64,000 nt of DNA, taken from the NCBI GenBank assembly GCA_944391225.1, contig CALXSS010000007.1, forward strand, positions 1-64,000, read 5' to 3'. Below, in pieces: positions 36,324 through 46,257 of this stretch. The stretch comes from an uncultured Clostridia bacterium. GTDB taxonomy: Bacteria; Bacillota; Clostridia; UBA1381. Made by a program: the position numbers and the translations under genes. The stretch's first letter is position 1. The number at the start of each line of letters is the position of its first letter. The notes below the pieces were generated by a model. The model was not told the DNA's origin and did not search any database. It saw nothing but the letters and a program-made list of their open reading frames with translations.

Positions 36324-38189
36324 ATGAAACATACATTGATCGCCTCGCTGCTGTGCCTTGCTCTTACGCCGGTATCAGCAAGCGCATTTGAAATATCTCC
36401 GCTCTCCATCCTACGCGACAGTATGGAGTCTGCCACGGAAACAATAATAACGCTCACTCCCGGCAGCGAGACTATAAACATAAACGGCGCCGACGCAGCA
36501 GCTGAGCCGGCGCATATCACTGATACAGGAGTGACGCTTGTGCCGCTGCGCACTGTATCGGAGGCTTTCGGAGCGCAGGTGGAATGGGACGCCGGAGCGC
36601 AGCAGATAACAATAATATACAGCGAGGTCACCATAGTCCTCACGATAGGCTCAAAGGCTGCTGACGTGAACGGTCATGCAGAGGAGCTTGAGGAGGCGCC
36701 CTCCATCTCGAACGAGACAACAATGGTGCCGCTGCGCTTTATTGCCGAGACTTTCGGCGCTGAGGTCAGCTTTGACGAAGCCACTCAGCTTATAACAATA
36801 ACTCTTTCACCCGACGCCGAATCAGAAACGCTCAAGGGCATGCACGATAAGCCGTATATAGGCGACAGCCACTATGGCTGGTCAATGGAAACTCCCTCAT
36901 CGATGAGGATGAGCTACCGCTCGTTCGACGGCAGCTCTATTGAATTTTCTGATGATGTTTTCTCAATAGCGGTAGATGTTATCAAGCTTGACGAGCCGGC
37001 AGATCCTGTATTTGAATATCAGACGCTTATTGGTTCTGTAAAGGACTATATCGTATCCGCTGCAGATATGACCACAGAAAATGACGGCTCATCAAAGATA
37101 CATATAAGATTCAAAAGCAGCTATTCCATAAACGATACTATAGCGATCATAAAGGACAGCACGATATATATCGCCTCACTTTCGCAGTATGTATACTCAA
37201 GCGAGGATATGGATAATAAAGCATTTGAGGATATGTATGCGATACTATCCACTTTCCGGAACAGCGTAAGAGACAATATGTATGACTTTTCCGACGTGTT
37301 CGAGGGAATGCGCGAATACAGCGATGAGGAGCTTGGCATAAGCCTTAAAATCCCCGAAAGCTTTGTAAGCACATATTCCTCCTCGGATAACAAGCTGAGC
37401 TTTATTTCAGAAAACAATGATCTTTATCAGCTCAGCATAGAAATTTACTCCTCCACTCCCGAATGCAATCTTTACACTCTGCCGGATGAGCAGCACGAAA
37501 TATACAGCGGTTATTATAACCCTGAGCTTACCACAACTGGCGAGATATATGATACTATGATAAACGGAAGTCCTGCGAGGGCGTTCAGAGTGCAGATAGG
37601 CGACGAGTACGACAAGTCAATCCTAACCAAGGCATTTTTTGAAACAGGCGGATATATATACATAGTATCCCTAATTTATGGCACTGAGGCAGACTGCGAC
37701 AAGCTCCTTGAAAGTATAGAAACAGAGGAGCCGGATCCGGATAAATGGGGAAATGTGATCTACATGAACAGCCTTATGGACTCGTTCACAGAAAAAACAG
37801 ACTCATACAGCTTTACAATGCCGCGGTATTGGTATTATGATTACTTTATTTATACCAACGCTTATACCGGCTCTGAGATATACACAGAGATATTATCAGA
37901 CAAATCTGATATCGATGAGCTTCAAGACGAAATAATGCACGATGATGATATAAAGATCATAGATGACTCAGGCTGGCAGGAGACGGACAACGGAGAAGAG
38001 TACACTCTCACCATCATGTCTGAAAATGAAGCAATGAACTCAATAATGTCGGTATTCTGCAAGGAATCCAACGGCAAATACTGCGTTATTGCTCTGATGT
38101 GCCCTGAGCTGTATTACAGTGAAGCGACGCTCCGCGAGTTCAGAACTATCTGCGACAGCTTTGCATATATACCAAAAAACAACAAATAA
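36324..38189 (+). CDS. Secreted protein with N-terminal stalk (CuAO N-like) domain, otherwise unknown
   Basis: 621 residues. Signal peptide 1-22, stalk domain at about 47-165 with both half units (TLVPLRTVSEAFGAQVEWD, TMVPLRFIAETFGAEVSFD). The remaining 450 residues are acidic, Ser/Tyr-rich and appear to hold three related alpha/beta units of about 140 residues (starts near ETPSSMRMSYRSFDG, KIPESFVSTYSSSDNK, TMPRYWYYDYFIYTN). AAAGGAG site; operon with the protease upstream. Function not recognised. Confidence 0.7.
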   Translation: MKHTLIASLLCLALTPVSASAFEISPLSILRDSMESATETIITLTPGSETININGADAAAEPAHITDTGVTLVPLRTVSEAFGAQVEWDAGAQQITIIYSEVTIVLTIGSKAADVNGHAEELEEAPSISNETTMVPLRFIAETFGAEVSFDEATQLITITLSPDAESETLKGMHDKPYIGDSHYGWSMETPSSMRMSYRSFDGSSIEFSDDVFSIAVDVIKLDEPADPVFEYQTLIGSVKDYIVSAADMTTENDGSSKIHIRFKSSYSINDTIAIIKDSTIYIASLSQYVYSSEDMDNKAFEDMYAILSTFRNSVRDNMYDFSDVFEGMREYSDEELGISLKIPESFVSTYSSSDNKLSFISENNDLYQLSIEIYSSTPECNLYTLPDEQHEIYSGYYNPELTTTGEIYDTMINGSPARAFRVQIGDEYDKSILTKAFFETGGYIYIVSLIYGTEADCDKLLESIETEEPDPDKWGNVIYMNSLMDSFTEKTDSYSFTMPRYWYYDYFIYTNAYTGSEIYTEILSDKSDIDELQDEIMHDDDIKIIDDSGWQETDNGEEYTLTIMSENEAMNSIMSVFCKESNGKYCVIALMCPELYYSEATLREFRTICDSFAYIPKNNK

Positions 38190-38193
38190 TAAT

Positions 38194-38340
38194 GAGGCTG
38201 CCGCAATTGCGGCAGCCTCGCGTGGCTTTAGTAAACAGTGCGGAACAGATGAAACGAAGGGGCGCAGCCCCTTGCCCGACGGTGTACGAGGGTACGCCGG
38301 GCGGTGAGTTTCTCTGGTCTGCGCATTTTAATACAGCCCC
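38194..38340. repeat. Family B repeat, long form with perfect 26-base palindrome
   Basis: GAGGCTGCCGCAA/TTGCGGCAGCCTC (38194-38219) is a perfect inverted repeat, followed by GCGTGGCTTT, a GCGGAAC...GATGAAAC segment and GGGGCGCAGCCCC, all shared with the copies at 48222 and 53999. The first hairpin may also end transcription of the upstream operon, although no T-run follows. Confidence 0.75.
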
Positions 38341-38345
38341 GTATT

Positions 38346-38516
38346 TTACTTAAGCTGGAATGACGTACAGTCTGTACATTCCACCATTGTCGGATTTGAT
38401 TCATGTGTTCCGACAACTATACTTGACAAAGAGCAATAGTCAGTGTCCTTGCAATGATTCTTGCACTGTGTCACAGTACATCTTATGCTTTTGTTAGGAT
38501 TGCAGTTACAACTCAT
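38346..38516 (-). CDS. DUF1540 domain protein
   Basis: 56 residues from MSCNCNPNKSIRCTVTQCKNHC with eight Cys in the pattern seen in DUF1540 (CKNHCKDTDYCSLSSIVVGTHE...CTDCTSFQL), probably metal-binding. The start at 38516 follows GGGAGGA. DUF1540 proteins are small and common in spore formers, and their role is unknown. It follows spoIIE on the same strand. Confidence 0.88.
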   Translation of the reverse strand: MSCNCNPNKSIRCTVTQCKNHCKDTDYCSLSSIVVGTHESNPTMVECTDCTSFQLK

Positions 38517-38614
38517 CTTAGGTTCCTCCCGGATAATAGAAATGGTGTGCCTCAGCCACGGCACATTATTATTATTTTCAGTTTTCGCCCATTTATTATA
38601 TATAAATTTTTCCA

Positions 38615-40903
38615 TTAGCAGCCCAGCATACGCATGGCAAGCACACTCATATCATCGCGGGCAATACCGCGGCTTTTATCGAGCGCGGTATCCATTATCT
38701 CCTTTGCAAGCTGTTCCATATTATCATGCGGCTTTATAACGATCTGCTTTATCCAATCAGTGCGCGAGACGGTATAGCCGGATTCCGTTATACCATCAGT
38801 CATCATTATAATTATATCGCCCTCGCTAAGCTCCAGCCGCTGGTCATTCAGACGTATATCTGACAATATTCCTACCGGGATAGATGAAGAACACAGCGTT
38901 TCAACATTGTCGCCTCTGAGCACTACCGTTTCCGCGCTGCCCACCTTATAGAACTCAGCCACCCCGGTATAGAGATCAATGCTAACAAGATCAACTGTAG
39001 AGTATGCCTCATTATTAATATTAAGACACATCGCTGAATTAAGAATACCAAGAGCTGTTTTTACACTGAAACCCGCTTTCAAAAAGCCTGTGAGCAAACG
39101 CAGAGTAGCGGCGCTTTCATACTGTGCCTCGCTGCCGCTGCCCATTCCGTCAGCCATCACAGCATAGAACTTGCCGTTATCAGTAGAAAACATTGTAACA
39201 CTATCACCGTTTATTCCCGATCCGTCCTGCGGGAGCTGGAATACGGCTGTATCAAAAGTGTAATTAGGCTTTGATACATAACGGCTCAGTCCGTTTTCTG
39301 TTTTTTCATAGCTTACCGCTCTGTCGAGCACCTCAGATATTACTCCCTCTACCGCTGTCTGACGTATTACCGGCGGCAAACGCAGATATACCTCACACCT
39401 GCCGCTCATGCTCTCAATGGCGCTGACCTCATACGGCGTTATGCCAAGCTTGTCAAGCTCGTCTACTATCCTTTCTTCCTCGTTCTCAAGAAAGCTGAAT
39501 CCTTCCTCGATCTCTGCCGCCATGCCCTCAAGCAGGGTATTCAGCTCGCCGTACTGTCCTGATATTAGGTTCCGTGCAGTAACAGCATCTGAGCGGCGCA
39601 GCACATCTCTTTTGTATAATTCATACACATGCTTTATCTCTGTTATGAACTGCTCTGTTCTCACGCACCGCTCACAGAAATGAGGCGGCACATTCTCGCC
39701 GTCAAGCGTGCCCTCTGTCTCGATTATGCCTATAAGCTCCAGAACGTTTTTATATGTCTTTCTGAAATCAGTCTGCCAGCATTTGCCGCACATTTTGCAG
39801 CCGCTGCATACTCTGTCAGCAGTCTCGTCAAGTATAACTCCGACATCCTCGGAATATTTTTTCAGCCGCCCCTCAGATACCGCCAAAAAACTCTCCTGCA
39901 GGCTCGAAAAAGCTTCTCCACCGCGCCGCAGCCTCATTACAAGGTATTCTTTCATTCTCTGTTCCGGATTTACCGCCTCAATATGCAGCGACTTACTGTA
40001 AAAGCTCCTCAGATACTCATGCACCACCTTTGGCGTTGCAAGAAACAATGCTCCGCCAATAAATGTATCGATCATACTCAGCGGCACATCATAAATATTG
40101 CTGATATATATGAGAGTCACAGCAGTTCCGCTGATATAACCTATAGTACAGCCTATTTTTTTAAAGCTGTTCATAAAGCTCGCAAACAACGCGCTCAGCC
40201 CGTACACTCCCATCATAACTATCGCCTGTGATGAAGAAAGAGCCGACATGAACCCTATACAAAGCCCCGTACAGCCCGACACCGCAACAGGTGAATTAAG
40301 CGCAGTTATCATGACCGCATATACAGCGAATATATTAGTGAGACTGATCGGACCTATCCTTATCCCGCTCAGACCGGCAGCAAACACGCCTACTGTTACT
40401 GCCGCGCTTATGTATTCCTCCTGCGATGCTCTGCCGCGCTTGCCATAGTCCTCGTTCAAAATATTCGCGCGCCTGAAAACAACATACATAAGCGCAGAAA
40501 TTATACTCTCCGTACAAAGCAGAAAAATATCATATATGCCGTTAAACCCGGTTATGAGCATTGCCAGTCCTCCGGTAAGCATGGACACTCCGCAAGCTAT
40601 TGAGCTGATAACATCATCTTTTTTTCTGTACATACGGCTGAAAAGCCAATATGCAATAAGCGCAATAAGATATTTCGGGAATACCGTCACTCCGGCTGAG
40701 GAGGCAAGCCCGATACACACCGAAATTATCCCCATATACGCAACGCTTTTGTCAAACGATGCCGCAAAAAAAGCGATCCCAAAAGGGAACATACCCAGAG
40801 CCGACGCGCGCGATGCAAGTATCAGCAGCAGTGACGGCATAAGATCATCAAGACGCGGTATCCTGAGCGGCGGTTTTATCGGTGCAGCCTTAATTTCATT
40901 CAT
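38615..40903 (-). CDS. spoIIE: Stage II sporulation protein E (PP2C phosphatase)
   Basis: 762 residues. About ten membrane helices occupy residues 20-305, then a Cys cluster CSGCKMCGKCW near 370, a regulatory domain, and a C-terminal PP2C domain (FYAVMADGMGSGSEAQYESAATLRLL; DIIIMMTDGITESG; ARDDMSVLAMRML). It dephosphorylates SpoIIAA to release sigma-F in the forespore. Its upstream region has Spo0A-type boxes. Direct evidence that the organism belongs to a spore-forming lineage. Confidence 0.96.
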   Translation of the reverse strand: MNEIKAAPIKPPLRIPRLDDLMPSLLLILASRASALGMFPFGIAFFAASFDKSVAYMGIISVCIGLASSAGVTVFPKYLIALIAYWLFSRMYRKKDDVISSIACGVSMLTGGLAMLITGFNGIYDIFLLCTESIISALMYVVFRRANILNEDYGKRGRASQEEYISAAVTVGVFAAGLSGIRIGPISLTNIFAVYAVMITALNSPVAVSGCTGLCIGFMSALSSSQAIVMMGVYGLSALFASFMNSFKKIGCTIGYISGTAVTLIYISNIYDVPLSMIDTFIGGALFLATPKVVHEYLRSFYSKSLHIEAVNPEQRMKEYLVMRLRRGGEAFSSLQESFLAVSEGRLKKYSEDVGVILDETADRVCSGCKMCGKCWQTDFRKTYKNVLELIGIIETEGTLDGENVPPHFCERCVRTEQFITEIKHVYELYKRDVLRRSDAVTARNLISGQYGELNTLLEGMAAEIEEGFSFLENEEERIVDELDKLGITPYEVSAIESMSGRCEVYLRLPPVIRQTAVEGVISEVLDRAVSYEKTENGLSRYVSKPNYTFDTAVFQLPQDGSGINGDSVTMFSTDNGKFYAVMADGMGSGSEAQYESAATLRLLTGFLKAGFSVKTALGILNSAMCLNINNEAYSTVDLVSIDLYTGVAEFYKVGSAETVVLRGDNVETLCSSSIPVGILSDIRLNDQRLELSEGDIIIMMTDGITESGYTVSRTDWIKQIVIKPHDNMEQLAKEIMDTALDKSRGIARDDMSVLAMRMLGC

Positions 40904-40967
40904 CTTAGTAAAGTCCTTTCGTGTATGTATATAATTTGATTTATGTGTAATAATTTAATACGGTATA

Positions 40968-41014
40968 ATTATAGCAGAATATAAATATATAATCTGTCGT
41001 TTTCTGTTGTCGAA
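40968..41014 (-). promoter_or_regulatory. Spo0A-type promoter of spoIIE
   Basis: TATAAT (minus strand, 40968-40973) has no -35 at 17 bases. Instead TGTCGTT (40995-41001) and TGTCGAA (41008-41014), both resembling the 0A box TGTCGAA, lie upstream, the first 21 bases from the -10. This spacing is that of Spo0A-activated spoIIE/spoIIG promoters in Bacillus. A third similar site, TTGTCGTG, is on the minus strand at 41027-41034. Confidence 0.65.
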
Positions 41015-41062
41015 TACTAAAAATCGCACGACAATTTATATCAGATTTAGCTATATTTCTTA

Positions 41063-41091
41063 TTTACATGAACAATTTTTCATGGTATTAT
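41063..41091 (+). promoter_or_regulatory. Promoter of the phosphoesterase gene
   Basis: TTTACA (41063-41068), 17-base spacer, TATTAT (41086-41091); divergent from the spoIIE promoter. Confidence 0.6.
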
Positions 41092-41129
41092 ATAGTATAA
41101 GATAACAACTCTTTCAAGGAGATGATGAT

Positions 41130-41594
41130 TTGAAACGAATACTTGTATTTTCGGACACACACGGTGATATAAATCTATGTATAGATGCAATAAACAGGAT
41201 ACCGGCTGATATTATACTGCACGCCGGCGACTACGTCCGCGACGCGGAGGATCTTGTGAGCATTTTTCCCGATAAGGATATACGCTATGTACAGGGCAAC
41301 AACGACCTGTTCACAAAAGCGCCAAAGCTGCTCAAATTCGAGGTCGGCGGAGTAAATATACTTGTTATCCACGGTCACGAGCAGCATGTCAAATACGAGC
41401 TTAAATATAATACTTTAGCAAGATTCGCCAAGGATAACGGCTGTGATATGGCTGTATTCGGTCATACCCATATACATTATGATGACATATCAGACGACAT
41501 TCACCTGCTAAACCCGGGCAGCGCGCGTTTCGGCGGCACATACGCCATAATAGAAATAGAAAACGGAACTGCCAGCACATGTATAATGCGCTAA
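41130..41594 (+). CDS. YfcE/MJ0936 family metallophosphoesterase (TTG start)
   Basis: 154 residues. All five metal motifs are present: FSDTHGD, HAGDYVRD, GNND, IHGHE and FGHTHIHY. These small enzymes hydrolyse phosphodiesters; the natural substrate is uncertain. The start is TTG at 41130 with AAGGAGA 7 bases before it, and the protein (L/M)KRILVFSDTH begins as in the family. No ATG fits. Confidence 0.9.
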   Translation: MKRILVFSDTHGDINLCIDAINRIPADIILHAGDYVRDAEDLVSIFPDKDIRYVQGNNDLFTKAPKLLKFEVGGVNILVIHGHEQHVKYELKYNTLARFAKDNGCDMAVFGHTHIHYDDISDDIHLLNPGSARFGGTYAIIEIENGTASTCIMR

Positions 41595-41596
41595 AA

Positions 41597-41627
41597 AAAG
41601 CCCCTGCACTTATCGCGCAGGGGCTTT
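41597..41627. terminator. Bidirectional terminator
   Basis: AAAGCCCCTGC/GCAGGGGCTTT stem of 11 bp with A- and T-runs on both sides, between the convergent phosphoesterase and small-peptide genes. Confidence 0.88.
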
Positions 41628-41647
41628 AACAATGACCAATTATTATT

Positions 41648-41812
41648 TTATTCCGACTTTCCTCCCAGCAGAGACATTATGCCTATAGAGCCGGCAGACT
41701 TTGAATTTCCATATGTATTCAGAGCTGAGCCGCCGCCTGACATAACCACAACATCCTCTTTATCAAATCTCTGTAAGTTAAGCACGGGTCTTTCATACAT
41801 TGCCTTATTCAT
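41648..41812 (-). CDS. Small protein of 54 residues, YERP...RFDKEDVVVMSGGG type
   Basis: The frame begins MNKAMYERPVLNLQRFDKED, then VVVMSGGGSALNTYGN and ends SIGIMSLLGGKSE. ACGGAGGA lies 8 bases before the ATG, so it is a real gene. It follows the broken surface-protein gene by 17 bases on the same strand and ends at a terminator. Short proteins with a similar YxKP...F..EDV..TSG start occur in many Clostridia with unknown role. No Cys or leader-cleavage motif was seen. It could be a small surface- or ribosome-associated peptide, or a peptide-modification substrate. Confidence 0.7.
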   Translation of the reverse strand: MNKAMYERPVLNLQRFDKEDVVVMSGGGSALNTYGNSKSAGSIGIMSLLGGKSE

Positions 41813-41829
41813 ATTAACAATCCTCCGTA

Positions 41830-43833
41830 TTATTCAAAATTCACCTTTCTGTTAAAGTTAACCTTTCCATGGATCACGTCTGAGAATACTTTTTCGCCTC
41901 CGGCAACTATAAACGCCTTAACATTTACATCGCCAAAATCCTCATATATGTCGTAAACATCAGCTGTAAAGCCTTCCTTTACACCATCCTCATCAACATC
42001 AGCAGCTATTTCGTTTCTGTTATTTCCGTTATCATCAACATATACAAATCCAAATCTTGTTATATTATCCGAATTAGGCTTTGCATAGAAACGTATAACG
42101 CCTCTCTTTTCACCGTCTTCAAGATAGTAACCGCTGTCAAATCCTATCACAGCAAAATCCTTTACCTGAGCTGCTTCTGTTTTAACAGTGAAATCTCCGC
42201 TTGAGAATGCCGGGAACTCTGCTGCAAGCTCATTGTTTGCAACTGTGATAGTTCCTCCGATAGTAACACCTGATGTATCCGTTCCAAATATATCGCTGCC
42301 AAGGCAGAAGCCTTCAAAGCTGCTAAATGCTGTAAAGTCAAGCAAGCTTAGGTTATCACAGCCGTAAAACGCTCTGTCGCTTATACATGTGAGAGTATCA
42401 GGGAATACAACGCTCTTTATATTCTTTTCCCCTATGAATGCTTCCTCAGCTACACATGCTACCTCATATTCGCATCCGTTTATCATGACCTTTGATGGAA
42501 TAACAATTTTTCCATCTGCCGGAAGCGATCCGGATACATAGCCTATTACATTAACCAGACACGATCCTTCAATCGGTTCATATCTGAGATAGCCAACAGT
42601 ATATCCGGGCACAACTGTTACACTAAGAGTTGTTTCTATACCTTTATAGCTTATAGTAACATTCTGCTCGCCCTCTGCATCAAATACTGACGGTGTAATT
42701 GTCAGCTTACTGTTTGCGATAAACGCTTTTGTACCATCCTCGTATACCGCCTTTACAGACAATCCAGTTGAATCGAATGGATCGCCTATCGAATAAACTA
42801 CCTTATTCGGCATAGATACTACTGATAATGATGCAGGTATTTTTGTGTTTTCAGATACATTTACTTCAAATGAGACCGGTTTTACATCAACAGCTGTCGG
42901 TACGCTTACACACACTGTTTCTTTGCCCTCATTTTCAAATACGGACGCGCTGAACGAAAGCATATATGTAGGCAATACTGCTGTGCTATCATCCTCATAT
43001 TCTGCTTTAACTCTAATACCCGACGCATCCAGTTCTTCACCTGTTACGTAGTCAAGCTTTGACGGAGCCGACTCAAGCACTAATGATTTTATAGTCTTAT
43101 CTGCAATCGTTGTATCCTCAAACAGCTCTATCATGGCTGCCGAACCAAAGTTACCGCCCGCTTTTGTTCCTACAAGCTTAATATACTGCGCGTATACCGG
43201 TGACTCAAAGCTGTAGCTCTTTTCGCTGTTATTAAGAGCCCAAATTGCCGTACCTGCCTTATACCAGCTTGAGCCATCAAGACTTGTATAGATCTCACAT
43301 GTCTGGAACACGCCGTTTGTACCGCTCATTCTTGGCGTATACTCAAGAGCAGACAGATATTTTGGATCCTTTAGCCTCAATGTTATTGAACGCTCCGTAT
43401 CTGCACCAGACCATGCTGTATGCCATATAGTATTGATATTTCCGTCTATTGCATTTACTGCACTTCCACCCTTTGAATCCTCCGCCGATGAATAGCCTGC
43501 TATGCTAAGGTTATCAAGAGTAATATACTGACGCTGCGGAGTGGATGTATCCTCGGTAAAGTGATATTCCAGAATATCGCTTGCAAGGCTTGCGCCAGCA
43601 GTCTTTGTTCTGAGATATACCGTTACCTCTCCCGGGAATCTTGTTGTATCCGAACAATCTGTCCAGATCTGCTTATCATATGACCACTCCATACCGTTTG
43701 TCGATTTGATAAGACGATTCTCTGCATCGTTCAAATAAACATCCGTTGGGGTGCTCTGTTTAGCAATTTTGATCGTATAATAATTTGTAGTTCCCTGAAG
43801 TCTTACAAGAATACCGTTTTCAGGAGTTATCAT
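41830..43833 (-). pseudogene. Fragment 5: F5/8 type C, Ig-like and LRR C-terminal part
   Basis: 667 codons in the original frame. F5/8 type C (discoidin) at about 75-240 (GGSAVNAIDGNINTIWHTAW), two Big_3-type Ig units (SKLDYVTGEELDASGIRVKA; NKVVYSIGDPFDSTGLSVKA), a BspA-type LRR stretch (VAEEAFIGEKNIKSVVFPDT) and a terminal beta domain. It has no ribosome binding site of its own. Confidence 0.7.
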
Positions 43834-43884
43834 TGCGACCTGTTCAGGTGTAAGCTCAACCTCATTGACATCGCCTGCATTGAT

Positions 43885-44436
43885 TCATGCATCTTCGCTG
43901 TCGCCCGAAAGGCTGTAAAGCATCTGATTGCCGCTGTTAGCATACATATCTGTAAGCTTGATCTTATTTGCATCATCACCTGTGAATGAGAATGTAGCAA
44001 GGGTAAAATCATTCTTTCCAAGCAGATTATTAGCCATTACCTTACAGTCATTCGGCTGCAATGTATCACTTGATGTAGCTATTGAAGCTTTCACAAGCGC
44101 TTCCTGCTCATACAATGCCACATCTGCGAGCCCAAGTGTAGTTGTTATGTGAGGTTTAACGAGATTTTCTATAACATCCCACATTGGCAGCGGATAATAT
44201 GTAAGAGAATCCGCTATTCTTGACGCCAACTCAACATAATCATCTGAGCTTCTGCCCGCTGAATTATAAGCATAGATAAGGTTCTCCCATGCATCAAGGT
44301 TAATGCTCTGTATCTTAAGAGCTTCCTCATAAATTCTGATCTTTTCTTCCGGATCGGTCTTTGCTTCTGCCGTCTTGATAAGCGCTACTGCTTTATTATA
44401 GTTTTCTTCATCATTAAGCGCAGCCTGGCTGAGCAT
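43885..44436 (-). pseudogene. Fragment 4: helical TPR-like segment
   Basis: Back in the original frame after a +1 shift. ALNDEENYNKAVALIKTAEAK and IRIYEEALKIQSINLDAWENL look like TPR-type helices. Ends at TGA 43885-43887, again with the same frame continuing. Confidence 0.65.
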
Positions 44437-44974
44437 AGCTTACCTGATAACCGCTGTCCCAGTTCTTGCTGCCCCATCCGCAAAGCATTCTTTCACCTTT
44501 TTCTGACTGTACCCAGCCTGAAATATTGTTCCAGATCGACCATGTTGCCGGACCACCCTCAACATTATCGTCATTATATATATACCTGAGATATGCCGCA
44601 TGTCCCGGCTGTCCTACTACTACTGCTGGAACGCCGAATACTGTAAGAAGATTTGTTCCTGTTTTCGATAGACCGCCGCATACTGCGCCCTCCGCAAATA
44701 CGGTCCAAAGCTTTGGTTTATTATATTCATACGGGATGTTTATCTCAAATCTGTCATCCTGAGCATACTCCTGAGTAAGGAAATACTTTGACTGCCACAT
44801 CTGCTTATTTGCCTCAGAATAATATTTATCCTGGTAATAGTTAAAGCCCATCGTATATATTATATAATGATACGGTCCCTTAGAGAAGTTTGAGCTGTTA
44901 TAGTCGCTTTCAGCAACAGATGTATTTGTCTTTCTTGAATAGTAATTGAGCCACTCTATCTGATCGTCATCCAT
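44414..44974 (-). pseudogene. Fragment 3: transglutaminase-like core
   Basis: In frame with fragment 2 across the TGA. Carries FAEGAVCGGLSKTGTNLLTVFGVPAVVVGQPGHAAYL, split here as the Cys motif AVCGGLSK and the His motif GQPGHAAY, which fit a transglutaminase-like Cys-His pair. It leaves the true frame near 44425 and ends at TAA. No ribosome binding site before its first ATG. Confidence 0.65.
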
Positions 44975-44989
44975 GAGATCATTGAATAC

Positions 44990-46213
44990 TCAGCGCATTT
45001 CCTCAACATTGAGATGTTCGAATACTGAATTCAGAAGAAGATCACTGTCATGGAGCTTTTTATATATCTCATATCTTCTTACTGGATCTGAAACCACGCT
45101 CGAATCTGCCCAGAACACTACCGAAATAGAGTGTGTAAGCGAAAGAGTTATCATCATTCTCTTATACAACTGTCCGAATTCAGGATCAGTCACATCTGCA
45201 CCATGCTTTGAATAAAGGTCTATCAGTACCTTTATCGATCTTGCGTACGATCCTGTAGGAGCGCCGCCGGTTGTGTACATTTCAAGAGCCTCCATATCGT
45301 TCATAAACCACTCGAGTGCGGTTTTTGATCTTTCATCTGTATGTGCTACAGCCTGAAGGTAATCAAAGCCGGCATTTTTAACAAAATTCCTTTTGTAAAT
45401 AAGATTCCTGTAAACCGGATCCTCTGTGAGCTGAGTATATGTTTTGCCGCTGTTCTGCACCTCATAATTGCTTATTTCTGCATCGTACTCGCTCACCGTT
45501 TTTATCCAAGCATAATCGCCCTGATCATCTACATAGTCAGCTCTTGAAAACTTAGCTCCCGCTATTACCGAATGGTCGCTTGACGCATTGCCCAGATGAT
45601 CAATATATATCTTAAAATATTTTACTCCTGTAAGATCAAGATCTACATACTCAGCCTCGGAAGCTCCTGTAAGAGTACCTGTTTCCTTTATAACCTTCCA
45701 ATCAGAAAGATCATCGGACACCGAGAAAATAAACTTGACACTTCCCGCATCGCCTCTTGAGGCATCAACGCCTACATATGATGTGAATTGTGTAAAACGA
45801 TAATTGTCGGTCATTTCCTCAATATCGTATATCAACGTCGCATAAGCGTGAGCGCCGAAACCTTTTGTGAAATACTTCCTGTTTCCGCCCACTATAAGAC
45901 TAATCGTATCGCCGCTGATATTTGAATCATACTTAAGAGTTTCCCAGCCTACCTCTGCCTTAAGCTGCTGTGACTTTGGCACATTTGAGAAATAGATATA
46001 ATCTCCGCTGTACTCATTATATGTTCCCGCAGCCATTATCTGCTTAGCCTTTGATTCAACATCAACACCGTTTACTGTAACAACAGTTTTAATGTATTTC
46101 CCTTCATATTCGCTTGACGGCGTATAGTTAGGCTCCTTAACTCCGGTGTCCGAAAATACTCCGTCAGCAGAATCAGATATAAGCCACTTATATGAAATAT
46201 TATCTGATGCCAC
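44990..46213 (-). pseudogene. Fragment 2: Ig-like end, NPCBM module, helical region
   Basis: 407 codons in the -1 frame, opened by a GTG without a ribosome binding site. Residues about 60-225 match an NPCBM module (YIYFSNVPKSQQLKAEVGW, FTKGFGAHAYATLIYD, YFKIYIDHLGNASSDHS). A helical part (RSKTALEWFMNDMEALEMY) follows. It ends at TGA 44990-44992; the same frame continues on the other side. Confidence 0.7.
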
Positions 46214-46257
46214 ATTTTCGTATTCTGCTCTGAGACCGCTGCCGCTCTGGACCGCTC

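Noticed and set aside
43885-44992. Alternative genetic code or selenocysteine to explain the two TGA codons
   Set aside because: Other genes here (rpmJ, rpmD, map neighbours, argB) end in TGA with correct family lengths, and two frameshifts in the same gene point to decay.
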